64,000 nt of DNA from Picochlorum sp. 'celeri' (GCA_010909725.1 JAACMV010000008.1:372001-436000); one strand, 5' to 3'. Counted from the first letter of the stretch, positions 11,974-22,928 are shown. Program-made: numbers and translations. The notes: generated from the letters alone by a model not told the origin.

Positions 11974-12070
11974 CAATTATTATCTCGATGCAGTTGTAAA
12001 AGATAACCGTGTTTCATACAGCCAATATGAAACTTTTGATGTCTAATATGACTATTGCTTAAAAAAAGCA

Positions 12071-12090
12071 ATTGCCATCATGATGGCAAT
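12071..12090. repeat. Perfect 20-bp palindrome
   Basis: Ten bases (ATTGCCATCA) are followed directly by their reverse complement. The palindrome lies 97 bp after the EngA stop and 157 bp before the NAE1 start. A second short inverted repeat (TTGCT, then a run of A, then AGCAA) sits just upstream. It could be a dyad operator or 3'-end structure; no function is shown. Confidence 0.6.
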
Positions 12091-12246
12091 GATGTTCATT
12101 GCAGTACTGCCCTTCACAAGAGATTTAAATCACCATCTCAACAAAACACAGTCCAAGGCCATTGAGTACACAGATATTTTTATATTAATATCTGTTGAAA
12201 TCAAATAAAAGGGAGATCGGATTTGAAAACACGCATATTTGTCGTC

Positions 12247-14218
12247 ATGGGCGACGACAATCATTCTGCAGGGGGAGGAGTTGGTTCCCAAAACACGCAA
12301 ACCACCGATGGCATGGTGGATAAGCATATACGTTATGATAGAGGTATTCGGATATGGGGAATGCATGGCCAAGCCGCTCTTGAGCAGGCAAAGATTTGTT
12401 TGCTGAATTGTTCAGCTACAGGGTCAGAGGCTTTAAAGAATATGGTCCTTGGTGGTATCAACTCTTTCACGATTGTGGACAATTCTTTAGTTATAGATGA
12501 GGACTTGGGGACGAATTTCATGGTTCATCCATCATCCTTGGGGCAGCTGAGGGCGAAAGTGGTGACAGGTATGTGTTGACCTCAAGAGTGGTGTCCTCTG
12601 GCCACTGGATGCATCAGTAGATTCATACATGGTCGTCTCATTGTAATGCAGAATGTTTGAGAGAGCTAAATGATCATGTCGATGGGAGCTATGTGGAAGA
12701 AAGCCCCGGGAATTTGATTGTAAACAATCCTAGTTTCTTTGATGATTACAGCATTATTATTGGGACTCAGTTGTCTGAGCAGGACTCGATAGCGTTGGAT
12801 GCGATATGCCGACGATGCAACATTCCTGTGGTGTATGCAAGAACGTATGGCCTTTCAGGAATGCTGAGGGTGCGTGGCTTAGTGTGTGATGTGCATGAAT
12901 TATGGTAGAACTCTTCCAAGTACTTCAAACTGTCTCTTGGTTGTAGAATTCTGTGATGGAGCACTGTGTGATCGAGTCGAAGCCGGAAAGTACTGTACAT
13001 GATTATAGATTTGGGTATCCATGGCCTGAACTGGAAAAAATGGCAACGGATCTGGACCTGGATGCATTGGATGAGGCAGAGCACAGCCACGTGCCATATG
13101 GTACGTCTCTTGTGATGATTTTCAACTATTGTTTAGCTTCTTGTGCTCATATCCAATGAAATTGTACTACAGGTGTCTTACTGGTTAGAGCAATGAGTGA
13201 ATGGAAAAGAAAGCATCCAGATGCAGAGCTGCCAATCAGCTCAGAAGAACGTAGAGAATTCAAGGCCCTTCTGAAATCATGGCAGCGCAAGATTGATGAT
13301 TGCCCAATTCCTGAGGAGAACTTTGACGAAGCAGTATCGAATATGAATAAAGTATGGGGGCCTAAAAAGATTCGTACGTGGTGCAATGTATGTGACAGTT
13401 GTCTTGGTGAAATGGTATACTAATTTGATTGGTGCTCTTTTTTGGATGCAGCCTCTGAAATCCTCGCAATTTTCGACGATGAAAAGTGTCAAGAGCTGAC
13501 AAACCAATCGAGTAATTTTTGGATCATATGCGCTGCCCTGAAAATGTTCACCGAAACTATGGGACAGGGACATTTACCAGTGTGTCCTACCCTTCCAGAT
13601 ATGCATTCAACAACCACCAGGTATCTGGAGCTCCAACAGGTGTACAAGGATCGATTTGCTGAAGAGGTTCAAGCAGTACATCGGCATTGTATTGATATTA
13701 TGAAAACATTCGGTATTGACACGTCCCGTATATCATCAGAGCTCGTAAAGACTGTGTGCCTGCATGTCAGAACCTTGAGGGTTGTGAGGACAAAACCATA
13801 CCTGCAGTTAGACGAACCCAGCACCTTATCAGCCATGAAGCGTGTTATATCATGTGAGGGGAAAGGCTCGGCCGCCGCTATTCTACTTCTTCTGCGCTGC
13901 GTTGACTCATTCCATGAGCAACACAAGCGGTTTCCTGGGGAAGGAGAAACAGCTGACAGGGAGGAAGATGCAGCTCTCCTCAAGCATATACTCGCGTCTT
14001 CCACAGACAATATGTTTACATCCATCGATAGCAACGAGGATATATTGTTTGAGCTCGTTCGAGCAGGTGGCAAAGAATTGCACTGCGTAGCATCCGTCAT
14101 GGGTGCATTGGCATCTCAAGAGGTTATCAAACTTTTGACTGGCCAATGCGTTCCCCTCGGGGGCACCCTTATTTATGACGCCATGAACTGCTCCACCACT
14201 ATATTTGATATTTATTAA
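12247..14218 (+). CDS. NAE1: NEDD8-activating enzyme E1 regulatory subunit (NAE1/AXR1/ULA1)
   Basis: Adenylation-like subunit that, with UBA3, activates NEDD8/RUB for cullin modification. Five exons: 12247-12568, 12652-12869, 12947-13100, 13173-13373 and 13452-14218; introns of 83, 77, 72 and 78 nt, all GT-AG and in phase, giving 553 residues. The N-terminus has the E1 Rossmann region ([42 protein letters not shown]). The C-terminus has [21 protein letters not shown], the usual pseudo-adenylation end. The segment [20 protein letters not shown], spanning a splice junction, matches the family pattern closely. As expected for this subunit there is no catalytic cysteine domain of the UBA3 kind. 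It is the most intron-rich gene in the window. Confidence 0.95.
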
Positions 14219-14255
14219 ATATAAATAAAGCCTCAGATGTCCCAGAAGTAACTTT

Positions 14256-14822
14256 ATGCCTTCCCATTCCGTCGTGTCGTGCCAACAACTACTGCGGAAG
14301 GAAACACGATACACCCACATCCATACACCCCGATGCCGCCTGATTCCTTGTTTTCTACATCGCTATAGACCAGTGAAAAGAACTCGTACCAACGCTGTTC
14401 GACTGCGGTCAGCAGAGCATGAAGATGCCAAGGATATTGCTGCCTTGGAAGCCGGCCAAGGTGGGTGGACCTTGCAGCAAGTACAGGGCGAGATTGCCAG
14501 AGAGATATCCAATGCCGTAGTGGCGGTAGATAATAACTGTATAGTAGGATGGATCACGGTATGGTGTATACCGCCATTCGAGTCGCAGATCATTCAAATA
14601 ACAGTGTGTCCAGAGAGGCAGAGACAAGGGATTGCAACCCAGTTGCTCACGCACATGATTGAGACGTCAACAGCGCTAGGCATCAGCACCATGGTTCTCG
14701 AAGTACGTGAAGACAATACTGCTGCGAGAAGATTGTATGAAAAACTAGGGTTCAAAGACGTAGGCGTACGAAAAAACTATTACAAGGATGGATCGCATGC
14801 AGTCCTGATGGAACGAACATGA
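14256..14822 (+). CDS. RimI-like GNAT N-acetyltransferase with presequence
   Basis: 188 residues. The C-terminal about 140 residues are a GNAT domain of the RimI type: acetyl-CoA loop PERQRQGIATQLL (the Q/RxxGxG/A signature) and the C-terminal pattern EVREDNTAARRLYEKLGF, then VRKNYY. RimI acetylates the N-terminal alanine of a ribosomal protein; plastid GNATs of this type acetylate protein N-termini or lysines. The first about 50 residues are basic and Cys/His/Arg/Ser-rich without acidic residues, consistent with organelle import. The gene starts 37 bp after the NAE1 stop. Its stop codon is directly adjacent to the stop codon of the convergent WEE1 gene. Confidence 0.9.
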   Translation: MPSHSVVSCQQLLRKETRYTHIHTPRCRLIPCFLHRYRPVKRTRTNAVRLRSAEHEDAKDIAALEAGQGGWTLQQVQGEIAREISNAVVAVDNNCIVGWITVWCIPPFESQIIQITVCPERQRQGIATQLLTHMIETSTALGISTMVLEVREDNTAARRLYEKLGFKDVGVRKNYYKDGSHAVLMERT

Positions 14823-16166
14823 TCAATGAGATTTCTTCACAAAGGGTGGCATCGATAAAAGTTTCTCTGCATCAGGCCTGTCTTTTGGATCAAATTTGAG
14901 CATGGAACGAATCATCTGCATACATGATGTTGTCATTGTCGGGAGCAGAGGTACCTTGCCTCGCCTCAAATCATCATACATTTGGCCTCCAGAGGGAAGT
15001 TCATTGCCACTCGCCAACTCGAACAACGTCGCTCCAAGAGCGAATATATCTGCTTTTTCCAGCTGCGTGTAATCTGAATTCATTACTTCAAGTGGGAGGT
15101 AGCAGGCATCTCCTTCTTGCACAGTCATGGCTTGCACTGCTGCACCCCCAAGTGGTCGACAGTTTGTTGCCAGACCAAAGTCTCCAATCTTGATTTCTCC
15201 AGGTAACAATTCCATGGGATCTTTTTCATCCTCATCCTTCCGAACTATGATGATATTACTCGGTTTAATATCCATATGCGCAATGCCATGCGCATGCAAA
15301 TGCTTGAGAGCACACAGCACTTGCCGTGCCACCTCAACAAGCGTCCTCTCTGGCAACGGATCCCCCAATGAAATACTTTTCAATGTACAACTTCCAGCTT
15401 CTAATTGCAGGAAGAGATTCTCCGTATCATGATGACCCACAGTTGCTTCTGTCCATGATGCATAATACCTAATGATACCCTGATGATATGGGACATTGCT
15501 CAGAATCTGAACCTCCTGTAAAAACTGTGCAAACTCTGGAGACTGCCTCCGAACACCTCTCAGCGTCCTTTTAATGGCATACACCTTCCCATCAAGCTTG
15601 TGCCTTGCACTATACACTTTGCAAAACGACCCCTGACCAAGCATGCCAGTCTCCTTGAATTCATCTCTATACCGTGATCCGCTCGGCACTGGAACCCCAA
15701 CCTCCCCTCCAGTCCAACTCACCATTGAAGCCTCTTCTTCAGCATCTTTCGAAAAGGCGTTCCTATAGCACGGTGCCACCTGTGCAGGTCGAGCATAGTG
15801 CTGCCCACCCATCTTTGGGGAGATATTCCGCACCCTCTTGATCCTCGTTGGCGATATGACCGCAGGTGATCTCTGCCTCACTAACGTCCCAGCCACTCTC
15901 TGACTGGTAAGATCACATTCCACATCAAACTGATCAGCCGGGGTCACAAAGTCCTGACTCATGAGCCCATCTAGTTGAGAGGGGTGAACCGCCTGCATCT
16001 GGGACGGAGGTGGCATATTCTCACAATCCTCATGAAACAATGGAACCCTACTTTTATAATTCATAGATTTCTGCTGCGATGCCAAGCACATGTTCCTAAA
16101 TGGACCACTGAGTTGCCCTTCAGGGCAACCATCGCCAGACACCTGCTCCTGCTGTGAGGCAAACAT
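14823..16166 (-). CDS. WEE1: WEE1-type mitotic inhibitor kinase
   Basis: 447-residue kinase expected to phosphorylate the conserved tyrosine of CDK1 and delay mitosis. The N-terminal about 165 residues are disordered and rich in Ser/Pro and Gln. The WEE1 hallmark SRYRDEF precedes the glycine loop (LGQGSFCKVY, about 176). The ATP-binding lysine is in VYAIKR (about 199). The catalytic loop is HMDIKPSN, the WEE1/PKMYT1 form that replaces the usual HRD. DFGLA follows, with an APE-like region of the form ACYLPLEVMN. Single exon. The 3' end abuts the GNAT gene with zero spacing. The 5' end faces MCM2 across 733 bp. Confidence 0.93.
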   Translation of the reverse strand: MFASQQEQVSGDGCPEGQLSGPFRNMCLASQQKSMNYKSRVPLFHEDCENMPPPSQMQAVHPSQLDGLMSQDFVTPADQFDVECDLTSQRVAGTLVRQRSPAVISPTRIKRVRNISPKMGGQHYARPAQVAPCYRNAFSKDAEEEASMVSWTGGEVGVPVPSGSRYRDEFKETGMLGQGSFCKVYSARHKLDGKVYAIKRTLRGVRRQSPEFAQFLQEVQILSNVPYHQGIIRYYASWTEATVGHHDTENLFLQLEAGSCTLKSISLGDPLPERTLVEVARQVLCALKHLHAHGIAHMDIKPSNIIIVRKDEDEKDPMELLPGEIKIGDFGLATNCRPLGGAAVQAMTVQEGDACYLPLEVMNSDYTQLEKADIFALGATLFELASGNELPSGGQMYDDLRRGKVPLLPTMTTSCMQMIRSMLKFDPKDRPDAEKLLSMPPFVKKSH

Positions 16167-16899
16167 TTTCTATATACTATCTACACTGGTATTAATTGTA
16201 TATTTAATATGTGTATTCCAACTGGTAGTGTGTTGTATCGACGACGGATGGATCGATTATTCCAACCACCGAGCAACGAAAGTAACGGCCGATGTTTTTA
16301 TATAGCCTTATTATGGAAGTCCCTTCTTCATGGCCTTGCCTTATTCATAAGGCATATTACATATTATTATGGAACGAGCATCTATATAGGTAGATTAGCC
16401 ATTAGCCATACATTCGTATGATGCAATCGAGGCAGGTTTCTTTCGCCTTGATATGGCATATGCCAAGAGGAGGCAATCACACCTTGGAAACAGACACCAG
16501 GTACAGTATGCCATACATGATCGCGGAACGGCATTCGTGTCTTCCACTGTCTATCAAATTCAGAGTATCAATATGATAGTGCGGTTGATGATGTCACAGA
16601 AGAGTAGTATCATATCGGAGGTAAGAAAACAATGGAGACAACCACCACCACCTGGTGGTTCCAGCCTAACAGCAAAGCAAAAAAAAATCTCAATTGGAAA
16701 GTCGGAATAGAAATTCAAATTTCGAACCCCGCCCATTTTGACATTCGGGCAACTCTCGGGATTTCAAATAGTATCATCACTAGTATACGAGTTGTTGTAG
16801 TGATACATATTTTATATTAACAAAAGTATACGATACTGGGTATCAAAGAAGCAGACAGGTTGCCCTGCTCGTGTGACTACATTTCAAAATTCGTAGACA
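16167..16899. other. Shared upstream region of WEE1 and MCM2
   Basis: 733 bp between two divergent cell-cycle genes, A/T-rich overall. It contains a short hairpin at 16640-16660 (AACCACCA, 5-nt loop, TGGTGGTT) and a GC-rich patch near 16728-16733. I see no exact E2F consensus and no RNA gene. Confidence 0.5.
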
Positions 16900-19604
16900 A
16901 TGGTGCGTCAGATTGCGAGTCGATATTGATATCTGCACACGTATACTCTATTTAATAAATCAATTGTAATGTTTTCGCGGTGTCTGATCTGCAGGTATCA
17001 CAGGACGAGCCAGTGAGAGACGACGAGATCAATGAGGCGGTGCCTTCCGACGGGGAATACGATGACGATGAGCAGAGTATTCGACATGAGGGTTCGGAAG
17101 AAGAGGGTGAGGATCTCATGGATAATATGGAGGCTGATTATAGGCCTATGGAGCACTTGGATAGGTATGAGCAGCATGGTATTGATCAGGGGTTTGTGGA
17201 TGATGTGACTGAGGAAGAGCGATTTGCTGCTCGATTGGCGGCAGAGAAGGAGCTTGCTGCGCGGGACAGGTTTGAAGGTATTGGCTCTGTTCGTAAAGGA
17301 AGACTTCCTGCTGCGTTGGCAGAGGAGCTGGAGGGGGATGACGAGTTCAGGCCACGGAGGCGTCGCAGAGTGGAGGATGTTCAGACTGGGATGGGCGAGG
17401 AAGAATTCGAGGATGCTGACGTTGCAATCAACTTGGAAGAGCCGCGAGGACCTGTCAAGGATTTCATCGCAGAGGAAGCTGTTCAGCGTGAGATCAAGCG
17501 TCAATTCAAACGATTTCTGTTGCAGTTTACTGATGATCATGGGGATGCCGTCTATGCTCAGCGTTTGAGGGATATGGTGAGAGCAAATAAGTCGACGTTG
17601 GAGGTTGACTACGTCGATTTGGCTCATTGGATTCCTCAGGTTGCTATTTGGGTGGCCGATTTGCCCAATGATGTTTTGCCAATTTTGGATGAGACTGGCA
17701 AGGATGTTGCATCAAGTGAATTTGAAGGATATGAAGCCATTCAAAACCACGTGTATATCAGAATTGCCAACATTCCATTACAGGAATCCATCAGAGATTT
17801 ACGTCACTTTCATATTAATCAATTGGTGAGAGTTGACGGTGTTGTCACACGTCGAACTGGCGTGTTCCCTCAGCTGGACAGGATTATGTTTGACTGTGAA
17901 AAGTGCGGTGCTGTGTTGGGTCCACATTTCCAGACAGGTGATAAGGAAATCAAGATCAACTCATGCGCAGCATGTCAATCGAAAGGGCCTTTCTCTGTGA
18001 ATGCAAAGGAGACTGTGTATCGCAATTATCAAAAACTGACCTTGCAAGAATCTCCAGGTAATGTGCCAGCTGGTAGACTCCCACGCTCCAAGGACGTGCT
18101 CTTGTTGAACGATCTCGTCGATTGTGCTCGACCAGGAGAGGAAATTATCGTTACTGGTGTATTTGAGCATAGCTTCCAATCATCTCAGAATGCAAAACAT
18201 GGCTTCCCTGTGTACTCGACGATGATCAAGGCAAACCACATTGCCAAAAAGGGCAGTGCATATGCTGCTGCGCGTCTTACAGATGAGGATCGTAATGAAA
18301 TCAGAGAACTTGCACGTGATCCTCGTATCGGTGAGAGAATCATCAAGTCTATTGCTCCCTCCATCTATGGACATGAGAATATCAAACGCGCTATTGCGCT
18401 GTCACTCTTTGGAGGACAAGAGAAGCATCCATCAAATACACACAGACTCCGTGGAGACATCAATGTACTCTTGTTGGGAGATCCGGGAACAGCGAAATCT
18501 CAGTTTTTGAAGTACGTTGAAGGATGTGCACATAGAGCAGTATATACAACAGGTAAAGGAGCATCCGCTGTTGGTCTCACGGCTGCTGTCCACAAGGACC
18601 CGATCACTCGAGAGTGGACATTGGAAGGAGGAGCGCTTGTGCTTGCTGACCGTGGTGTCTGCTTGATTGATGAGTTTGACAAGATGAACGATCAGGATAG
18701 AGTTTCAATTCACGAAGCTATGGAGCAGCAGTCTATCTCGATTTCCAAGGCTGGTATTGTGACACAATTACAGGCCAGATGCTCTGTGCTTGCAGCAGCC
18801 AACCCTGTTGGTGGGCGCTATGACTCATCAAGAACATTTGCGGAGAATGTTGAACTGACAGAGCCCATCTTGTCTCGTTTCGATGTTCTCTGTGTTATTC
18901 GAGATATCGTTGATCCTGTCAACGATGAGAAATTGGCCGATTTTGTCGTGGGATCGCATGCCTCCTCCCACCCACACGGTGCCCAAGATGATCAAGAGAA
19001 CCAAGCTCCAGAGGAAGACCCAGATATTATTCCACAAGACTTGCTCAAAAAGTACATCACATTCGCCAAGCAAACGTGCAAACCACGCCTCCATACAGGT
19101 GACTATGACAAAATTGCCACAGTGTACTCGGAGCTCAGGAGAGAAAGCAGTGTGACTCAGGGCATGCCAATTGCAGTACGACATCTTGAAAGTATGATCC
19201 GTATGGCAGAGGCCAGAGCAGCCATGCACTTGCGAGAATACGTGAATGACGACGACATCGATGCTGCCATCAAAACAATGCTCGAGTCGTTCATTTCCAC
19301 TCAAAAGCTGAGCATCCAAAAGGTGATGAGAAGAAAGTTCTCGCGCTTCATCGTCACCAAGGGAGACTACAACTCGCTCGTCCTCTTCAAACTTAGAGAA
19401 TGCTTGAGAGATGCACGAAGCATAGAGCAAATAACCGGCCAAATCCAAGACAAAGAGTATTACAACATCCCTCTGAGGCAGCTCGAGGAGCGATGCAGAG
19501 AAATGGGCATTGCAGACCTCACCCCATTCCTCCAATCCTCAGAATTCTCCAAAGCTGGGTTTGAGTACAGCCCTGAAGGCTCACTGATCAAACTATCCCG
19601 TTGA
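16900..19604 (+). CDS. MCM2: MCM2 replicative helicase subunit
   Basis: Subunit of the MCM2-7 DNA helicase. Proposed exons are 16900-16902 (the ATG alone) and 16995-19604, with a 92-nt intron (GTGCGT...CTGCAG). Without splicing the ATG frame stops after nine codons, and the long frame has no suitable ATG before its conserved acidic N-terminus. Spliced, the product is 870 residues beginning MVSQDEPV. It has an acidic N-terminal tail (histone-binding-like), the zinc finger CEKC...CAAC (about 302-327), Walker A GDPGTAKS, MCM-type Walker B CLIDEFDKM, arginine finger SRFD, and the MCM2 C-terminal winged-helix region. The large exon is certain; the single-codon first exon is inference from splice motifs and phase. 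Confidence 0.9.
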
Positions 19605-20261
19605 TCAGCACCCAACAGAACTGATCATTCACCCATTGTTTCTTGCTGTAACACCTGTAAATATATTTCACAATAGCATATTATATGCACACACTGAAAC
19701 TTGTTGCACCAGGACACAGTCCACAACACCATAGTGAATAGTCACTCTAGGCACCATGCGGCAATTGAGCTCCATGGATGTAAAAGGAAGAACAAATGCT
19801 TGACGTAGTGCCATCATCAATATAGATATTCGCGAATCATAACATACCATTCTGCCATGCATGTTACCATGCACACAAGACATCGACGGGATTCACCTGA
19901 TCACTCGATTCACATACCTTTTATAGACATTATACTTTTAAATCAAGATTACCATGCATCACATGGCATCACACACACAAGAGTTTGTGTGTGGGGAACT
20001 TCCTTACATAAACACAATAAAAAACCGGAACCACGCGTGCAAGTGTGAGAGGACGCGATTTCGCGTCATGGCCCACGCCATTACCATTGGACCTTTTCTT
20101 TCGACAAGGCCATTTGAGTCTCCCAAACTCCTCCGACGCCTGTATCTAAAAATACCTGCAAAACATTGACCTGTGTTGTACACATTGACCTGTGGCTGAG
20201 ACTCGGTCAACCAGACAACGTCTCTTCTGAACCGAGGGAGGCACGAATTTCTGTTGAATAC
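19605..20261. other. Intergenic region MCM2 / J-protein
   Basis: 657 bp with no convincing gene. It contains a hairpin at 19972-19993 (CACACACAA, 4-nt loop, TTGTGTGTG) and a 13-bp direct repeat (ACATTGACCTGTG) near 20162-20195. No tRNA arm pattern seen. Confidence 0.45.
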
Positions 20262-20813
20262 ATGACGAGTAGTAGCTCTTCTTTTTCTTCATATAAATCA
20301 CCGTACGAGGTGCTAGGACTCCGCCCAGGGGCGAGTCGGAGGGACGTTAAGGAAGCATACAGAAGGCTCTGTTTACAATACCATCCTGACTTGTGTCCCA
20401 AAGATGCTCGGCCACATTCGGAGACGGCGTTTAAAGAAATTTCAGCAGCATATACTGCCCTTACAAAGGGGGCTGGTGGCCATACTGGTAACACGCAGAC
20501 TGGCCCAGGAGGAGCCTATTACAGATACAGTAGTGCTTACCATACGCATGCCAGAAGAGGGGGAGTGGGTAAATTTTCAAACGGTGTCTTGGCTGCTGTG
20601 CTAGCAGCACCGTTAGCAATGCTTGGTTTTATGTTGCAAAGAAAGAAGGATGAGGTGATGAGCATCGGGGGTGAGATGAAGATTAGGCCCTATGGGTTTT
20701 TCCATCCACCTGTGAATCCATACCTGAGGGATGATTTAAAGCCACGCACGGCTGAAAACAAGTGGTTTGGTGGCACCAGTAAGCGCGATAATGCTGCTGA
20801 AAGTCGCACCTAA
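20262..20813 (+). CDS. J-domain (DnaJ-like) membrane protein
   Basis: 183 residues from ATG 20262, the first in frame; a TTG lies upstream. A Ser-rich leader of about 12 residues precedes a J domain: SPYEVLGLRPGASRRDVKEA, then YRRLCLQYHPD with the HPD that activates Hsp70, then FKEISAAYTAL. After a Gly-rich linker there is one hydrophobic segment, VLAAVLAAPLAMLGFML (about 115-131), then a hydrophilic tail with several prolines. There is no zinc finger or substrate-binding domain, so this is a class III J-protein that would localise Hsp70 to a membrane. The Ser-rich start could be a weak organelle signal. Plastid or mitochondrial location is unproven. Confidence 0.85.
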   Translation: MTSSSSSFSSYKSPYEVLGLRPGASRRDVKEAYRRLCLQYHPDLCPKDARPHSETAFKEISAAYTALTKGAGGHTGNTQTGPGGAYYRYSSAYHTHARRGGVGKFSNGVLAAVLAAPLAMLGFMLQRKKDEVMSIGGEMKIRPYGFFHPPVNPYLRDDLKPRTAENKWFGGTSKRDNAAESRT

Positions 20814-21033
20814 ATCGGCATCTGGGTGAATATCATAGCATCTCTCAGCGTGCGCGTGATTTTTCTTTTTCCTTCTTCTCATCTCCAATCACATCATGAT
20901 GATGATCATCATGTATATGCTAGCTCCTTCCTTCTGTATGCATAATCATTGTTTTCTACGAATAATACTGCAAGCACTTGTAACATAGTATCACCTTCTT
21001 TTCATCGGTATTCGTGGTTTCAGAGAAGATGTC

Positions 21034-22893
21034 ATGTTTGTGTATGCAATAGTGGGGAAACAAACGGGCTCTCTGCCGTCTGCAGCAAGGCAACCAACAA
21101 GCCGAAGAAATATACCACGCCGTGCCTATTCTCCGAATACGACGCTTCGTGTCTATGCGGGGAAGAAAAATGATGCAAAAAATCGACAGCGTGGGTCAAA
21201 AAAGCCGGCGGATAAGAAGAAACACGATGGTTGGAAGATGAATTCCATGGCCACAGTCAAGAGCGACGAAACCATGTTGTTTCAGCCAGTGCCTGGTAAT
21301 GCAGATGCATTGACAGTAATATATGCATATCCAAATGAGTATAGTGTCGGTATAACGTCACTGGGGTATCAGCTCGTCTATGCATTCCTTGAAATGTCCA
21401 GTCTCGTCAATGTCACGAGAATGTTCACAGATGTCGGCGATCCCATGCCTCGTACGGATGTCGATCTGGTTGGATTTTCCTTCTCATGGGAGTTGGACTA
21501 CTCGAACCTCATCGATATGCTTGAAGGGTTGGATATTCCAATCCTTGCAGCTGATAGGACTGACAAGCACCCTATTGTCTTTGGCGGTGGTCCAGCGTTG
21601 ACAGCGAATCCAGAGCCATTCGCTGCATTCTTTGATGTTGTACTTCTTGGAGATGGAGAGGAAATGTTGTCAAGCTTTATTCGTACGGTGCACGATGTGA
21701 CACGAGATGGTGTTGTTGGTACCAGCAGGAGACAGAGGGAGAGCATCCTGTCCGCATTGGCGGCATGTCCTGGTATGTACATTCCTCAGTTCTACGAACC
21801 AGTGTATGATGGCATGGCATTGGTGGATATACGGCCGATTCATCCATCGGCGCAGGCGTATGTAGAGAAGCAAACATACAGGGGGGGGACATTGGCTTCT
21901 TCGACCATTGTGTCTCCTCGAATGGCATGGGAGAACATCTTCATGGCAGAAGTTGTTCGAAGCTGTCCAGAAATGTGTCGATTCTGTTTGGCGAGCTATC
22001 TTACGTTGCCCTTCCGAGCTGCCCCATTGGAAGGATCACTGATACCAACAATTGAAAAAGGGTTGCAATACACTGATCGAATAGGGTTGTTGGGTGCGTC
22101 TGTCACCCAGCATCCAGAGTTTTCAGCATTATTAGAATGGCTTATGCATCCAGAGAGAAGCCATGTGCGCCTGTCGATCGCAAGTGTTCGAACAAATACG
22201 GTGACTGAAGAACTTGCCACAGCACTCAGTTCTAGAGGGACTCGGTCGCTGACAATTGCCGTGGAGAGCGGCTCGTCAAAAGTCAGGAGGATTGTGAATA
22301 AGAAATTAGAGCAAGAGGATATAGAAAAGGCGGCCGTCAATGCCCAGGCAGGAGGACTCCAGGCACTCAAGCTGTATGGGATGGCTGGGGTCCCAGGTGA
22401 AACAGAGCACGACATTGATGAAACCATCCAGATGATGACGTCGTTGAAAAAGGCTGCGCCGAAACTCAAGCTTACTCTTGGATGCAGTACATTTGTACCT
22501 AAAGCCCACACGCCCTTCCAGTGGAGAGGTGTTGATCCCGCTGCAGATAAGAGGCTGAAGCGAATGGACAAGGAATTGAAAAAGCATGGCATCCAGTTCA
22601 GACCAGAGAGCTACAAATGGAGTGTCGTCCAAGCCCTTCTTTCGAGGGGGGACAGAAGGATGACTGAAATGTTGCTGAGAGCAAAGAGCCTCGGTGACTC
22701 TCTGTCAACATTCAAAAGAGCTGCAAAAGAAGTCCCGGACATGCCACCTCTGTCATACTATGCCCATGATATCTATGACGATGACTGTGTCCTCCCTTGG
22801 CAGCATTTACATGGCCCATTGCCGATTGATACGCTACGAAAGCACTATAGAGAGGCAGAGGAAGAGATTGTGTCATCACAGGAGGCCTTGTGA
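21034..22893 (+). CDS. B12-binding-type radical SAM protein, plastid-like
   Basis: 619 residues, single exon. The first about 75 residues are basic and Ser/Thr/Arg/Lys-rich (transit-peptide-like). A Rossmann-type cobalamin-binding-like region follows (GITSLGYQLVYAFLE ... VDLVGFSFSWELDY ... VFGGGPALTANPEP), then the radical SAM core with the cluster motif CPEMCRFC (CxxxCxxC, about 312-319). Later comes a GETEHDI patch. This matches a family common in cyanobacteria and plants with DUF-level annotation. The substrate is unknown; B12 binding is not assured because the DxHxxG motif is not apparent. It would need a 4Fe-4S cluster and S-adenosylmethionine. Confidence 0.85.
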   Translation: MFVYAIVGKQTGSLPSAARQPTSRRNIPRRAYSPNTTLRVYAGKKNDAKNRQRGSKKPADKKKHDGWKMNSMATVKSDETMLFQPVPGNADALTVIYAYPNEYSVGITSLGYQLVYAFLEMSSLVNVTRMFTDVGDPMPRTDVDLVGFSFSWELDYSNLIDMLEGLDIPILAADRTDKHPIVFGGGPALTANPEPFAAFFDVVLLGDGEEMLSSFIRTVHDVTRDGVVGTSRRQRESILSALAACPGMYIPQFYEPVYDGMALVDIRPIHPSAQAYVEKQTYRGGTLASSTIVSPRMAWENIFMAEVVRSCPEMCRFCLASYLTLPFRAAPLEGSLIPTIEKGLQYTDRIGLLGASVTQHPEFSALLEWLMHPERSHVRLSIASVRTNTVTEELATALSSRGTRSLTIAVESGSSKVRRIVNKKLEQEDIEKAAVNAQAGGLQALKLYGMAGVPGETEHDIDETIQMMTSLKKAAPKLKLTLGCSTFVPKAHTPFQWRGVDPAADKRLKRMDKELKKHGIQFRPESYKWSVVQALLSRGDRRMTEMLLRAKSLGDSLSTFKRAAKEVPDMPPLSYYAHDIYDDDCVLPWQHLHGPLPIDTLRKHYREAEEEIVSSQEAL

Positions 22894-22928
22894 AATTCTA
22901 GGATCCATCGACGCGCGTCGTCTTGTGC

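Noticed and set aside
16718..16735. GGGGTTCGAAA on the minus strand resembling a tRNA T-loop
   Set aside because: The 3' half of the T-stem does not pair, and no acceptor or D arm is present.
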